Shown here: positions 1 through 6,162 of the stretch, in pieces
Numbering within the stretch: position 1 is the first letter of the stretch
How the letters are laid out: each line of letters begins with the position of its first letter
Source of the DNA: Bacteroidaceae bacterium
GTDB taxonomy: Bacteria; Bacteroidota; Bacteroidia; Bacteroidales; Bacteroidaceae
Assembly (NCBI GenBank): GCA_017618515.1
Contig: JAFZUB010000046.1
Location: 1 to 10,789, forward strand
DNA length: 10,789 nt
Direction: 5' to 3'
Notes under the pieces: generated by a model
The model's input: the letters and a program-made list of their open reading frames with translations, nothing else
Database searches by the model: none
What the model was told of the DNA's origin: nothing
Program-made: the position numbers and the translations under genes

Positions 1-177
1 CACGTCGCGGAAGGCAGCATTGGCCATCATCGTGAGAGCCTCGGGCTCAATCTTAAGAATGGGCTTGCCCTCAAAATCACCCACACTGACATAGTCTTTA
101 GTCAGCAGATAATACTCAGTCTCGTCTTTGCCCAACTGAAACATGGGCGCATAGCGGAATTCAGGTGTTGTTGCCAT
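1..177 (-). CDS. Fumarate hydratase, class I (N-terminal 59 residues, partial)
   Basis: This is the first 59 codons of a gene that runs off the left edge; the ATG is at 177-175. The peptide begins MATTPEFRYAPMFQLGKDET and continues through YYLLTKDYVSVGDFEGKPIL to EPEALTMMANAAFRDV. I recognise this from memory as the N-terminus of the Bacteroidales class I (iron-sulfur, FumA/FumB-type) fumarase, a protein of about 540 residues. The enzyme interconverts fumarate and malate in the cytoplasm. In Bacteroidota it serves the reductive branch that makes succinate during fermentation. The cluster-binding cysteines and catalytic residues lie outside the window, so the call rests on N-terminal similarity only. 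A good -7 promoter element lies 57 bp upstream (234-241), so the gene is probably transcribed from its own promoter, separately from the tRNA gene behind it. Confidence 0.85.
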   Translation of the reverse strand, partial: MATTPEFRYAPMFQLGKDETEYYLLTKDYVSVGDFEGKPILKIEPEALTMMANAAFRDV

Positions 178-233
178 TATATATAAGGTTTGTTATTTAT
201 GTTAAGGTTAAGATTAACTTTGTTTTCCGCCTA

Positions 234-264
234 CAAAGTTACAGAAAAAAGATAAAATGCCGAA
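234..264 (-). promoter_or_regulatory. Promoter for the fumarase gene
   Basis: The minus strand reads TAACTTTG at 241-234, a perfect match to the Bacteroidota -7 consensus TAnnTTTG. At the expected distance (19 bp) the -33 position reads TTCG (264-261), one mismatch from TTTG. Transcription would start near 228 and leave a leader of about 50 nt before the ATG at 177. The -33 element abuts the tRNA terminator. Confidence 0.55.
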
Positions 265-270
265 TATAAT

Positions 271-299
271 AAATAAAAAAGAGGCTCGAAGCCTCTTTT
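271..299 (-). terminator. Rho-independent terminator of the tRNA-Lys gene
   Basis: On the minus strand, just past the tRNA 3' end, GAGGC (295-291) pairs with GCCTC (285-281) around a TTCGA loop, followed by six T residues (280-275) and more AT. The A-run before the stem can extend the pairing to about 9 bp. Only one base separates it from the mature tRNA end. Confidence 0.85.
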
Positions 300-300
300 G

Positions 301-373
301 TGACCCGCTTGGGGTTCGAACCCAAGACCCCATCCTTAAAAGGGATGTGCTCTACCTACTGAGCTAGCGAGTC
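301..373 (-). tRNA. tRNA-Lys (anticodon UUU)
   Basis: The minus strand folds as a complete 73-nt tRNA. The acceptor GACTCGC pairs with GCGGGTC, with one T-G wobble, and the discriminator base is A (position 301). The D-arm region reads GCTCAGTAGGTAGAGC. The anticodon stem CATCC/GGATG encloses the loop CTTTTAA, giving anticodon TTT (Lys). The T-arm reads CTTGGGTTCGAACCCCAAG. No CCA is encoded, so it must be added after transcription. It is a single gene with its own promoter upstream and a terminator immediately downstream. Confidence 0.97.
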
Positions 374-421
374 TACCTATGCCAATTGCAGGAAAATACC
401 CCTGTGTTGCAATTGCGAGTG

Positions 422-453
422 CAAAAGTAGGTGTTTTTTCGTACACAGCCAAA
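422..453 (-). promoter_or_regulatory. Promoter of tRNA-Lys
   Basis: The minus strand carries TTTG at 453-450, a 20 bp spacer, then TACTTTTG at 429-422, an essentially perfect Bacteroidota -33/-7 pair. Transcription would start near 415, about 42 nt before the mature tRNA 5' end at 373. It points only at the tRNA gene. Confidence 0.85.
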
Positions 454-498
454 GGATTTTGTGCTTTTTTGGCGATAGCGCTAATTAGATGCACGTTA

Positions 499-533
499 TT
501 TGGCATGTAAGAAGAAAAGTTTTCGTAAATTTG
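499..533 (+). promoter_or_regulatory. Promoter of the GlcNAc kinase-like gene
   Basis: TAAATTTG at 526-533 is a perfect -7 element. The nearest -33 candidate, TTTG at 499-502, is 23 bp away, a little longer than the usual 19-21. The start would fall near 540, giving a leader of only about 20 nt that consists almost wholly of the TAACC heptamer repeat. Confidence 0.6.
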
Positions 534-540
534 CATCAGT

Positions 541-559
541 TAACCCCTAACCTCTAACC
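541..559 (+). repeat. TAACCYC heptamer repeat in a 5' leader
   Basis: Nearly three heptamers, TAACCCC, TAACCTC and TAACC, run directly up to the ATG of the kinase gene. The reverse complement of the same unit occurs at 2387-2400 after fic (GAGGTTA, GTAGTTA). It looks like a copy of a dispersed short repeat. Confidence 0.6.
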
Positions 560-560
560 A

Positions 561-1391
561 ATGATTTTAATCACCGACAGTGGGAGTACGAAAGCGGACT
601 GGGCTCTGGTAGACAAAGGCGTGTGCGTGAGCAGGATACAGACCTGCGGCTTCAATCCGTATATGCAGACGGCTGACGAGATGGTGTGCCACCTGAAGGA
701 TTCAGCGCTGCAAAAGATAGCGGATAGCGGTGTGGACGCCCTGTGGTTCTATGGTGCAGGATGCACTCCTGGTGAGAAGAGTGAGAGCGTGGCGATGGCT
801 CTAAGAGCCGTGTTTGGCAATGAGTGTGCGGTGCATGTGGAGAGCGATATGCTCGGCGCTGCCAGGGCACTGTGTCAGGATCGCGAGGGCATAGCATGCA
901 TACTCGGCACGGGCAGCAACTCATGCCTATACAACGGCCATAAGATAGTGGCCAATATTCCAGCACTGGGATATATTCTCGGCGACGAGGGCAGCGGAGC
1001 CCATCTAGGCAAACTACTTGTGGGCAATGTTCTCAAGAATCAGATGCCGCGCGAGGTAACGGAGGCCTTCTTCGATGAAGTGGGCATGTCGCTCACTGAT
1101 ATTATAGATAAGGTATACAGACAGCCGTTCCCCAACAGATGGTTGGCGTCGCTGTCGCCGTTCATACTGCGCAACCTCGCCCACGAGTCAGTGAGGACTA
1201 TGGCCTTGGAGTCGTTTACCGCCTTCTTCACTCGCAACGTGATGAGCTATCAGCGCCCCGACTTGCCCGTAGGACTTGTGGGCTCAGTGGCCTACTACTA
1301 CCAAGAGGTGATACGCGAGGCAGCAACACAGCTGGGGCTCACGATAGGACAGGTGATGCAGACACCGATGGAAGGACTCATTCGGGGGTAA
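561..1391 (+). CDS. BadF/BadG-family ATPase, N-acetylglucosamine kinase-like
   Basis: A 276-residue cytoplasmic sugar kinase of the ASKHA (actin/hexokinase) fold, related to mammalian NAGK and to bacterial GlcNAc/MurNAc kinases. Visible motifs in order: phosphate-1 loop DSGSTKADW (residues 6-14), a likely catalytic aspartate D96 in ESDMLGAAR, phosphate-2 loop GTGSNS (116-121), GDEGSGAHLGK (141-151), and the adenosine-binding GLVGSVA (238-244). Length is normal for the Bacteroidota members. The probable reaction is ATP-dependent phosphorylation of a free amino sugar salvaged from peptidoglycan or host glycans. The exact substrate (GlcNAc, MurNAc, glucosamine) cannot be read from sequence. No transporter or glycosidase lies next to it. 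Its TAA stop at 1389-1391 overlaps the first base pairs of the fic control region. The ATG at 561 fits both the promoter and the family N-terminus. Confidence 0.85.
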   Translation: MILITDSGSTKADWALVDKGVCVSRIQTCGFNPYMQTADEMVCHLKDSALQKIADSGVDALWFYGAGCTPGEKSESVAMALRAVFGNECAVHVESDMLGAARALCQDREGIACILGTGSNSCLYNGHKIVANIPALGYILGDEGSGAHLGKLLVGNVLKNQMPREVTEAFFDEVGMSLTDIIDKVYRQPFPNRWLASLSPFILRNLAHESVRTMALESFTAFFTRNVMSYQRPDLPVGLVGSVAYYYQEVIREAATQLGLTIGQVMQTPMEGLIRG

Positions 1392-1457
1392 AAACTTGCC
1401 GATATCGGCAAAAAGTAGTATATTTGCAGGCGAAAACGAACGAAAAACTTGCCGATA
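1390..1457 (+). promoter_or_regulatory. Operator pair: 15 bp direct repeat around the fic promoter
   Basis: AAAAACTTGCCGATA occurs at 1390-1404 and again, identically, at 1443-1457, 53 bp apart (about five helical turns). The first copy forms the left arm of the palindrome over the -33 element. The second lies in the leader, 7 bp before the fic ATG. One palindromic site plus one half-site on the same face of the helix suggests cooperative or looping repression, possibly by the Fic protein's own N-terminal helix-turn-helix. Confidence 0.65.
1396..1426 (+). promoter_or_regulatory. fic promoter overlapped by a perfect palindrome
   Basis: TTG at 1396-1398, a 20 bp spacer and TATATTTG at 1419-1426 form a canonical Bacteroidota promoter with a start near 1433. 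The -33 box is the left end of a perfect 16 bp palindrome, TTGCCGATATCGGCAA (1396-1411), so a dimer bound there would block sigma contact. This placement is typical of a repressor operator. Confidence 0.75.
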
Positions 1458-1464
1458 GAAGACG

Positions 1465-2394
1465 ATGGAGTATATATCTGTGACGCAATATGCCGAGAAA
1501 TATGGTGTCTCGGAACGCACCGCACGCAACTACTGTGCCTGCGGAAAGATAGATGGTGCATTCCTCACTGGCAAGACATGGAACATACCCGCTGATGCCG
1601 GGCTGCCTAAACGCGCAACAGCGAAGAAGAAGGTGTCACCTCTGTTGGCTGTGCTCCGAGAGCAGATGTCTTCCCGACTAAAAGGCGGCATATACCATCG
1701 TACTCAGATTGACCTGACATACAACTCCAACCATATAGAGGGTAGCCGCCTGACTCACGAACAGACGCGCTATATATTTGAGACTAACACTATTGGTATC
1801 ACTGATGCGGCAGTCAATGTGGACGATATAGTAGAGACTATCAACCACTTCCGCATAATTGACTATATCATCGAGCATGCGGAAGAACCTGTGACTGAGC
1901 ACTTCGTCAAGCAACTGCACCTCATGCTGAAGATGGGCACGTCGGACAGCCAAAAGGACTGGTTTGCCGTAGGCGAATATAAACGACTCGCTAATGAGGT
2001 GGGAGGACAGGAGACGTGTCCCCCAAAAGAGGTACACCGTAAGATGAAAGCTTTGGTAAGCAGATATAACCGTACGAAACAAAAGACACTGGAAGATATC
2101 GTAGACTTTCATGTATGCTTCGAGCGAATCCACCCTTTCCAGGACGGAAACGGGAGAATAGGGCGACTGCTGATGTTCAAGGAGTGTCTGGCAAATGGCA
2201 TTGTGCCATTCATCATTACCGATGACATCAAGATGTTCTATTACCGCGGATTGCGCGAGTGGGGACATGTTAATGGCTACATGATGGACACCTGTCGCAC
2301 TGCACAAGATCAGTACAAGGCGATAATGGAGTATTTTGGCATAAGGGAGACCCCCTCTTATCCCCCTAAAGGGGGAGGAAAGGATAGAGGTTAG
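1465..2394 (+). CDS. Fic family protein with N-terminal helix-turn-helix
   Basis: A 309-residue protein. Residues 1-50 (VTQYAEKYGVSERTARNYC, then KTWNIP) look like a MerR/excisionase-type winged helix-turn-helix DNA-binding domain. Residues about 65-290 form the Fic domain. The full active-site motif HPFQDGNGRIGR is at 223-234, with catalytic His223, and the target-docking flap is near GEYKRLANEVGG (170-181). An inhibitory helix motif S-x-x-x-E-G (S88 to G93, inhibitory Glu92) precedes the core, which makes this a class II, self-inhibited Fic enzyme. The family usually transfers AMP from ATP to hydroxyls of target proteins; the target is unknown. No separate antitoxin gene is present, consistent with the built-in inhibitor. 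It has its own promoter and operator. The last 15 or so residues (ETPSYPPKGGG and following) are encoded by a CCCCC/GGGGG stem-loop element and are probably not ancestral. Confidence 0.93.
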   Translation: MEYISVTQYAEKYGVSERTARNYCACGKIDGAFLTGKTWNIPADAGLPKRATAKKKVSPLLAVLREQMSSRLKGGIYHRTQIDLTYNSNHIEGSRLTHEQTRYIFETNTIGITDAAVNVDDIVETINHFRIIDYIIEHAEEPVTEHFVKQLHLMLKMGTSDSQKDWFAVGEYKRLANEVGGQETCPPKEVHRKMKALVSRYNRTKQKTLEDIVDFHVCFERIHPFQDGNGRIGRLLMFKECLANGIVPFIITDDIKMFYYRGLREWGHVNGYMMDTCRTAQDQYKAIMEYFGIRETPSYPPKGGGKDRG

Positions 2395-2402
2395 TAGTTA
2401 GA
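2346..2402 (+). repeat. Dispersed stem-loop element forming the 3' end of fic
   Basis: GGAGACCCCCTCTT leads into TCCCCC-TAAA-GGGGGA (2361-2376), a 6 bp stem with a 4-nt loop, then GAGGTTA and GTAGTTA heptamers (2387-2400). The same opening, GGAGACC followed by C-rich stem-loops, occurs right after the dgt stop (9826 onward), so this is probably a genome-wide intergenic repeat. Here the fic frame reads through it to TAG at 2392-2394. It has no T-run and is a weak terminator at best. Confidence 0.55.
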
Positions 2403-2476
2403 GATATAGAAACATAACGATAACTTCTTCACTTCTATAACTTCTCAAATTAATAACTGACTATAAACTAAACAGA

Positions 2477-3526
2477 ATGGACATTGCGAAGTACACTAAC
2501 GAGGCGGTGGATTTGCTGAAGCAACTGATCAGCATTCCGTCGATGAGCCGCGAAGAGAATGACGCGGCTGATGCACTGTGCGCCTTCCTCAAAGACAAAG
2601 GGATTGTGTATGAAAGGATTGGCAACAATATAGTATGCGAAGGAGAGCGGTGGCGCGAAGACCGTCCGACGCTGTTGCTCAACGCACACATTGACACCGT
2701 GAGGCCCTGCGCCGGCTGGACACGCGACCCCTTCACGCCGACCATGGAGGGCGACCGTCTCTACGGACTCGGCAGCAACGACTGCGGTGGCGGACTGGTG
2801 AGCCTGCTGCAAGCCTTCCGCATACTCAGAGAGGGGGAGACGGGCTATAACCTTGTCTTCGCCGTGTCGGCAGAGGAAGAGGTGACTGGCGCCAACGGTT
2901 TCGCTATGCTCCGTGACCACCTGCCCAAGATAGACGTCGCCATAGTGGGCGAGCCAACAGGCATGCAGCCTGCCATTGCGGAGAAAGGACTGATGGTGGT
3001 TGATGTCACGGTGAAGGGAATGGCAGGCCATGCGGCACGCAACGAGGGCGTCAACGCCATCTATAAAGCCATCGAGCAGATAGAGTGGCTGCGCAACTAC
3101 CGCTTTGCCAAGGTGTCTGCCACGCTCGGAGAGATGAAGATGACCACCACCATCATCCAGGCTGGCACGCAACACAACTGCATACCCGACCTCTGCACAT
3201 ACACTGTGGATATACGCACTACCGACTGCTACACCAATGAGGAGGTGCTCAACTGGTTGAGAGCCCATCTCGACGCAGATGTCAAGGCACGCTCCACCCA
3301 CCTCGGGGCCTCGTCCATCGACATCGTGCACCCGATAGTCAGAAAATGTATCGAGAAGGGAATGCTGCCCTACGGCTCACCCACGCTCAGCGACCAGGCA
3401 CTCATGCCGTGGCCCTCGCTAAAACTCGGCCCCGGCGAGTCATCGCGCTCACACCGTGCCGATGAGTTTATCTCCGTCAACGAGATTACCCAGGCCATAG
3501 AAACGTACGTCAGCCTTATTGGCTAG
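2477..3526 (+). CDS. argE: M20 metallopeptidase-family deacylase, ArgE/DapE type (acetylornithine or N-acylcitrulline deacylase-like)
   Basis: A 349-residue cytoplasmic dizinc amidohydrolase. The full M20 ligand set is visible: His71 and Asp73 in NAHIDTV, bridging Asp102 in GSNDCGG, catalytic base Glu134 and ligand Glu135 in SAEEEVTG, Glu159 in VGEPTG, and His326 in SSRSHRADE. The lid/dimerisation domain (about 175-285) contains GMAGHAARNEG with His185. In Bacteroidota, members of this type remove the acyl group in arginine synthesis, where N-succinylated or N-acetylated intermediates are used up to citrulline. The protein fits that role, but no other arg gene is near, so a DapE-like or dipeptidase role is not excluded. 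No -7 element is evident in the 82 bp upstream, which hold only ACTTCT repeats at 2423-2445. It may be co-transcribed with fic. A strong terminator follows at 3654-3693. Confidence 0.8.
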   Translation: MDIAKYTNEAVDLLKQLISIPSMSREENDAADALCAFLKDKGIVYERIGNNIVCEGERWREDRPTLLLNAHIDTVRPCAGWTRDPFTPTMEGDRLYGLGSNDCGGGLVSLLQAFRILREGETGYNLVFAVSAEEEVTGANGFAMLRDHLPKIDVAIVGEPTGMQPAIAEKGLMVVDVTVKGMAGHAARNEGVNAIYKAIEQIEWLRNYRFAKVSATLGEMKMTTTIIQAGTQHNCIPDLCTYTVDIRTTDCYTNEEVLNWLRAHLDADVKARSTHLGASSIDIVHPIVRKCIEKGMLPYGSPTLSDQALMPWPSLKLGPGESSRSHRADEFISVNEITQAIETYVSLIG

Positions 3527-3555
3527 TTCGCCATTAAGCCAATAATCCTGTGAGC

Positions 3556-3760
3556 CTCGGCAGCTAAACTAGGTGCACTCTTGTGTAAACTAAAGTCGCG
3601 CTCGTGAAAACTAAATCTACTCTCGTGTAAACTAAAGCCGTTCTCGTGAAAACTAAAGCCGCTCTCGTGAAAATAAGAGCGGCTTTAATTTTTCTAAGAG
3701 TGGGGTTTTGCTTATCGCAGAGTGGACTTTGTGAAAATTAGAGTGGGGATTCTGCTCATG
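3556..3760. repeat. Decayed tandem array of 21-22 bp units
   Basis: Five units lie in exact 21 bp register at 3578, 3599, 3620, 3641 and 3662, each about 21 bp long with core GTGWAAACTAAAGCCG in the best copies. A worn unit precedes them (TAAACTAGGTG, 3565-3575). The same register continues to the right: AGAGCGG at 3676, then AGAGTGG at 3697, 3719 and 3740 (spacing 21, 22, 21). GTGAAAATWAGAGYGG at 3667 and 3731 ties the two halves together. Roughly ten units therefore fill nearly the whole space between two convergent transcription units. Stops occur in the array and I see no coding potential. Confidence 0.8.
3654..3693 (+). terminator. Strong terminator after the M20 deacylase gene, possibly bidirectional
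   Basis: TAAAGCCGCTCT (3654-3665) and AGAGCGGCTTTA (3676-3687) form a perfect 12 bp stem with a 10-nt loop, followed by AATTTTT. On the minus strand the stem is followed by GTTTT (3653-3649), a weaker tract that could help end the operon whose last gene stops at 3776. The stem is built from two units of the 21 bp array, one of which has diverged to the complementary sequence. Confidence 0.85.
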
Positions 3761-3775
3761 AGGGGCCACATCGCA

Positions 3776-5290
3776 CTATCTGGCGAGCCACTGCTCGGGA
3801 TTGAGGGTGGCAGACTCTTTGCGGAGCTGGAAGTGGAGGTTGGGCTTGCCTGAGGCATCGGCAGCCACAGCGCCGAGTGTCTGGCGGGCAGACACACGCT
3901 GTCCCTGGCTGACGGAGACGCTGCGCAGGTTGCAATAGATGGAGATATAGCTGCCGTGGCGCACCATGACATTCTTGAGTCCGCTGACGGTGAAGACGGC
4001 TGTTACCTCACCATCGAAGATGCAGCGGGCCTGTGCCCCGGCTTGTCCGGTGACATTGATACCCTTGCTGTCGAGGCGTACATTCATGCCGGGCATGGTG
4101 TAGCTGCCGTAGTGGGTGGAGATGAGGTAGGAGCCGGTGATGGGCATGGGGAAGCGCCCCTTGTTGGAGGCGAAGTCGGCGGTGAGCTTATACTCTTTAT
4201 CGTTGGGGACATAGCGCGGCGCAGGCTCAGCGGGCTTGGGCGCTGTAGCCGTTGACTTGGGAGTGGTGGGCTTGGCGGTGGCAGAGGATGCAGTAGCAGA
4301 CTTGGCAGCATTAGCAGCTGTGGCAGCCTCCTGCTTCTTACGCTCTGCGGCGGCAGCGGCCTCACGAGCCTTGCGCTCTGCTGCCTCACGGGCTTTGCGC
4401 TCTGCCTCTTCGCGGCGCTTGCGCTCTTGCTCGATGGCGAGCTTGACGTAGTAGTCTATCTTGGAGTTGAGAGATGCCATCTCCTTGCGGTCGGAGGCGA
4501 GGGCTGCCTGCAGGCTCTTCTGCTGCTTCTGCAGGGTATTGACGGTGGCCTGCTGTTCGCTCTGCTTGACAGCGAGCTGTCGGTTCTCGTTCTGCTCCTG
4601 GGCGAGGAGCTGTGTATGGCGTTCGCGCTCTTCGCTGAGCTTGGCCTTGGCGGTCTCCAGCTCTGTCTGCTTGCGCTTGACAAGCTCGCCCTGCACGCGC
4701 TGATACTTGGAGTACTCCTTCATATACTTGTAGCGGCGTGCCATCTGGGTGAAGTCGGTAGCCGAGAGGAGGAAGAGCATCTTGTTGGTGGACTTGCGGT
4801 TCTGGTAGAGGTAGAGCATGGAGCGCGTGTACTTGCGACGGCGGTCCTTGAGCTGCTCTCCTAGCAAAGTGATATCGCCCTCGAGCTTGCCGATATTGGT
4901 GTTGACGGTGTCGAGAGTGTGCTGGATGTTGCCTATATTGCGTCGATGCTCGTCGATCTGGGCATTGATGACGGCGAGGTTGCTGAGTTGCACCTTGACA
5001 TCCTTGCGTGTCTTGTTAAGCTGCGCCTCTGACTGGGTGATTTTCTTCTGCAGGGCGTCTCGCTGACTGCGCAGGGTGTTGACATTGGGCGTGGCTGCCT
5101 TGGTCGATGACTTGGTGGTAGTCTTTTTCTTCGTCGACTTGGTGGCCTTGCCCTTAGCCGTAGGCTTCTTGACTTGTGTGACCTTGGCCTTGCCCTTGGT
5201 CTGCGCCACAGTCATGGAAGGCGCAGCGAAGGCGAGGAGGACAACTATCAAGAATTTGAGAACTGAGAATGGAGATTTGAGATTTTGCAT
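3776..5290 (-). CDS. EnvC-like murein hydrolase activator (coiled coil plus degenerate LytM/M23 domain)
   Basis: A 504-residue exported protein. A signal peptide (about 1-29, ending SMTVAQ) is followed by a Lys/Thr-rich stretch (31-67), long coiled coils (about 70-155 and 190-290), an Ala/Lys/Glu-rich linker of RKAREAAE-type repeats (290-325), a Pro/Ala/Thr linker (to about 358), and a C-terminal LytM domain (about 378-500). The LytM metal site is broken. Where active enzymes have HxGxD this one has SKGIN (408-412), and the HLH motif reads NLH (484-486). It should therefore not cut peptidoglycan itself, but act as EnvC and NlpD do, activating an amidase during septum splitting. Its ATG shares a base with the stop of the upstream lipoprotein gene (TAATG), indicating translational coupling. 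It is the last gene of the dut operon. Enzyme partner unknown. Confidence 0.88.
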   Translation of the reverse strand: MQNLKSPFSVLKFLIVVLLAFAAPSMTVAQTKGKAKVTQVKKPTAKGKATKSTKKKTTTKSSTKAATPNVNTLRSQRDALQKKITQSEAQLNKTRKDVKVQLSNLAVINAQIDEHRRNIGNIQHTLDTVNTNIGKLEGDITLLGEQLKDRRRKYTRSMLYLYQNRKSTNKMLFLLSATDFTQMARRYKYMKEYSKYQRVQGELVKRKQTELETAKAKLSEERERHTQLLAQEQNENRQLAVKQSEQQATVNTLQKQQKSLQAALASDRKEMASLNSKIDYYVKLAIEQERKRREEAERKAREAAERKAREAAAAAERKKQEAATAANAAKSATASSATAKPTTPKSTATAPKPAEPAPRYVPNDKEYKLTADFASNKGRFPMPITGSYLISTHYGSYTMPGMNVRLDSKGINVTGQAGAQARCIFDGEVTAVFTVSGLKNVMVRHGSYISIYCNLRSVSVSQGQRVSARQTLGAVAADASGKPNLHFQLRKESATLNPEQWLAR

Positions 5291-6138
5291 TATGGTATCA
5301 TGCTTTTAAAGAGGCGGTCAACATCCATGGGAGTGTATTTGGATGAGAGAGTGGTGCGTGTCGCCCAGTCGGAATTGGTGTTGAGGGAGTTGAGGGAGAT
5401 ATCGAGGCCGTAGCTCTGCCTGTCGCCTGCGAAGTTGAGTTGCATATGGGTGGGGAAGCGGCCTGAGGCGAACTTGGAGAAGTCACCGTAGGAGCACACG
5501 AGGTTGCTGCGGTCGGTAACATTCTTGGAGGAGATGGTGATGCGGTCGAGTAGCGCACTCTCGGTGAGGGTGAGGAAGGCATAGTCGAGCTTCGGCGCCG
5601 TGGTGAGGCTGAGCAGTGTGTGGGTGCCTGCTGATGACATGGTGTACTCATCGAGGTGGTCCATCACCTTGTTGCCGGGATAGAATATCTCATTCCAGAA
5701 GATGGCTTCGAGGGCGCTGAAGTCAAGGTTGGCAGAGCGCAGGAAGTCTATCTGGTCATAGCCGGCTCGCACATAGCGCGAGTTGATGCGGTCAACGATG
5801 AGCACCTCGTTGGCAGTAAACTCCATGCGGCACACCTCGCCCACTAGGGGGAAGGTCATAGACAACTGGATGACATCGCCGCGCTTCATGCGCATGGTGC
5901 CAGAGAGGGACACGTTTTTCTCGCCCATGGCGAGGTTGACCTTCATCTTGGCGGTGAGCACCTTGGTGTCGGCGATATTGGAGAGCACCTTCTTGGCATA
6001 GTTGATTTTGGGGGTGTTGCTATAGCCCGGAGTGGGACCAGATGTGGTGGTGGTCACATTTTTGGTGCTTTTGCACGCCGTGGCGGCAAGGGCTACGATG
6101 GCTATCAGGAGCAGTGTCCTACAGAGTGAGATTTTCAT
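5290..6138 (-). CDS. DUF4292 family lipoprotein
   Basis: A 282-residue predicted lipoprotein. The signal peptide (1-21) ends in a lipobox ATAC with the acylated Cys22. The residues after Cys22 (KSTKN) lack the acidic export signal seen on surface lipoproteins of Bacteroidota, so it probably faces the periplasm. The mature part has the DUF4292 signature: a conserved segment with KMKVNLAMGEKNVSLSGTMRM, then RGDVIQLSMTFPLVGEVCRMEFT and VLIVDRINSRYVRAGYDQI. By memory this family resembles the beta-sheet carriers LolA/LolB, and a lipid- or lipoprotein-handling role is possible but unproven. It sits 24 bp after the TPR gene and overlaps the EnvC-like gene by one base. This neighbourhood is, to my knowledge, common in Bacteroidales and points to an envelope role. 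Confidence 0.85.
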   Translation of the reverse strand: MKISLCRTLLLIAIVALAATACKSTKNVTTTTSGPTPGYSNTPKINYAKKVLSNIADTKVLTAKMKVNLAMGEKNVSLSGTMRMKRGDVIQLSMTFPLVGEVCRMEFTANEVLIVDRINSRYVRAGYDQIDFLRSANLDFSALEAIFWNEIFYPGNKVMDHLDEYTMSSAGTHTLLSLTTAPKLDYAFLTLTESALLDRITISSKNVTDRSNLVCSYGDFSKFASGRFPTHMQLNFAGDRQSYGLDISLNSLNTNSDWATRTTLSSKYTPMDVDRLFKSMIP

Positions 6139-6162
6139 AATGGTGTGAGATGTAAGATATGA

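Noticed and set aside
215..222. TAACTTTG on the plus strand, a perfect -7 promoter element
   Set aside because: The nearest TTTG gives a 22 bp spacer, and the transcript would run antisense through the tRNA-Lys gene with no gene to serve. It is probably chance in AT-rich DNA.
336..536. Small minus-strand open frame of 66 codons
   Set aside because: It overlaps the tRNA-Lys gene and its promoter and shows no recognisable protein features.
1396..1411. Palindrome as terminator of the kinase gene
   Set aside because: It has almost no loop and is followed on the plus strand by AAAGTAG rather than a T-run. Its position over a -33 box fits an operator better.
3578..3640. Translated seven-residue repeat peptide from the 21 bp array
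   Set aside because: TGA or TAA stops occur within most units in the frames I read, so no continuous repeat peptide is possible.
3578..3682. CRISPR-like array
   Set aside because: Units are contiguous 21-mers with no unique spacers and no cas genes nearby.
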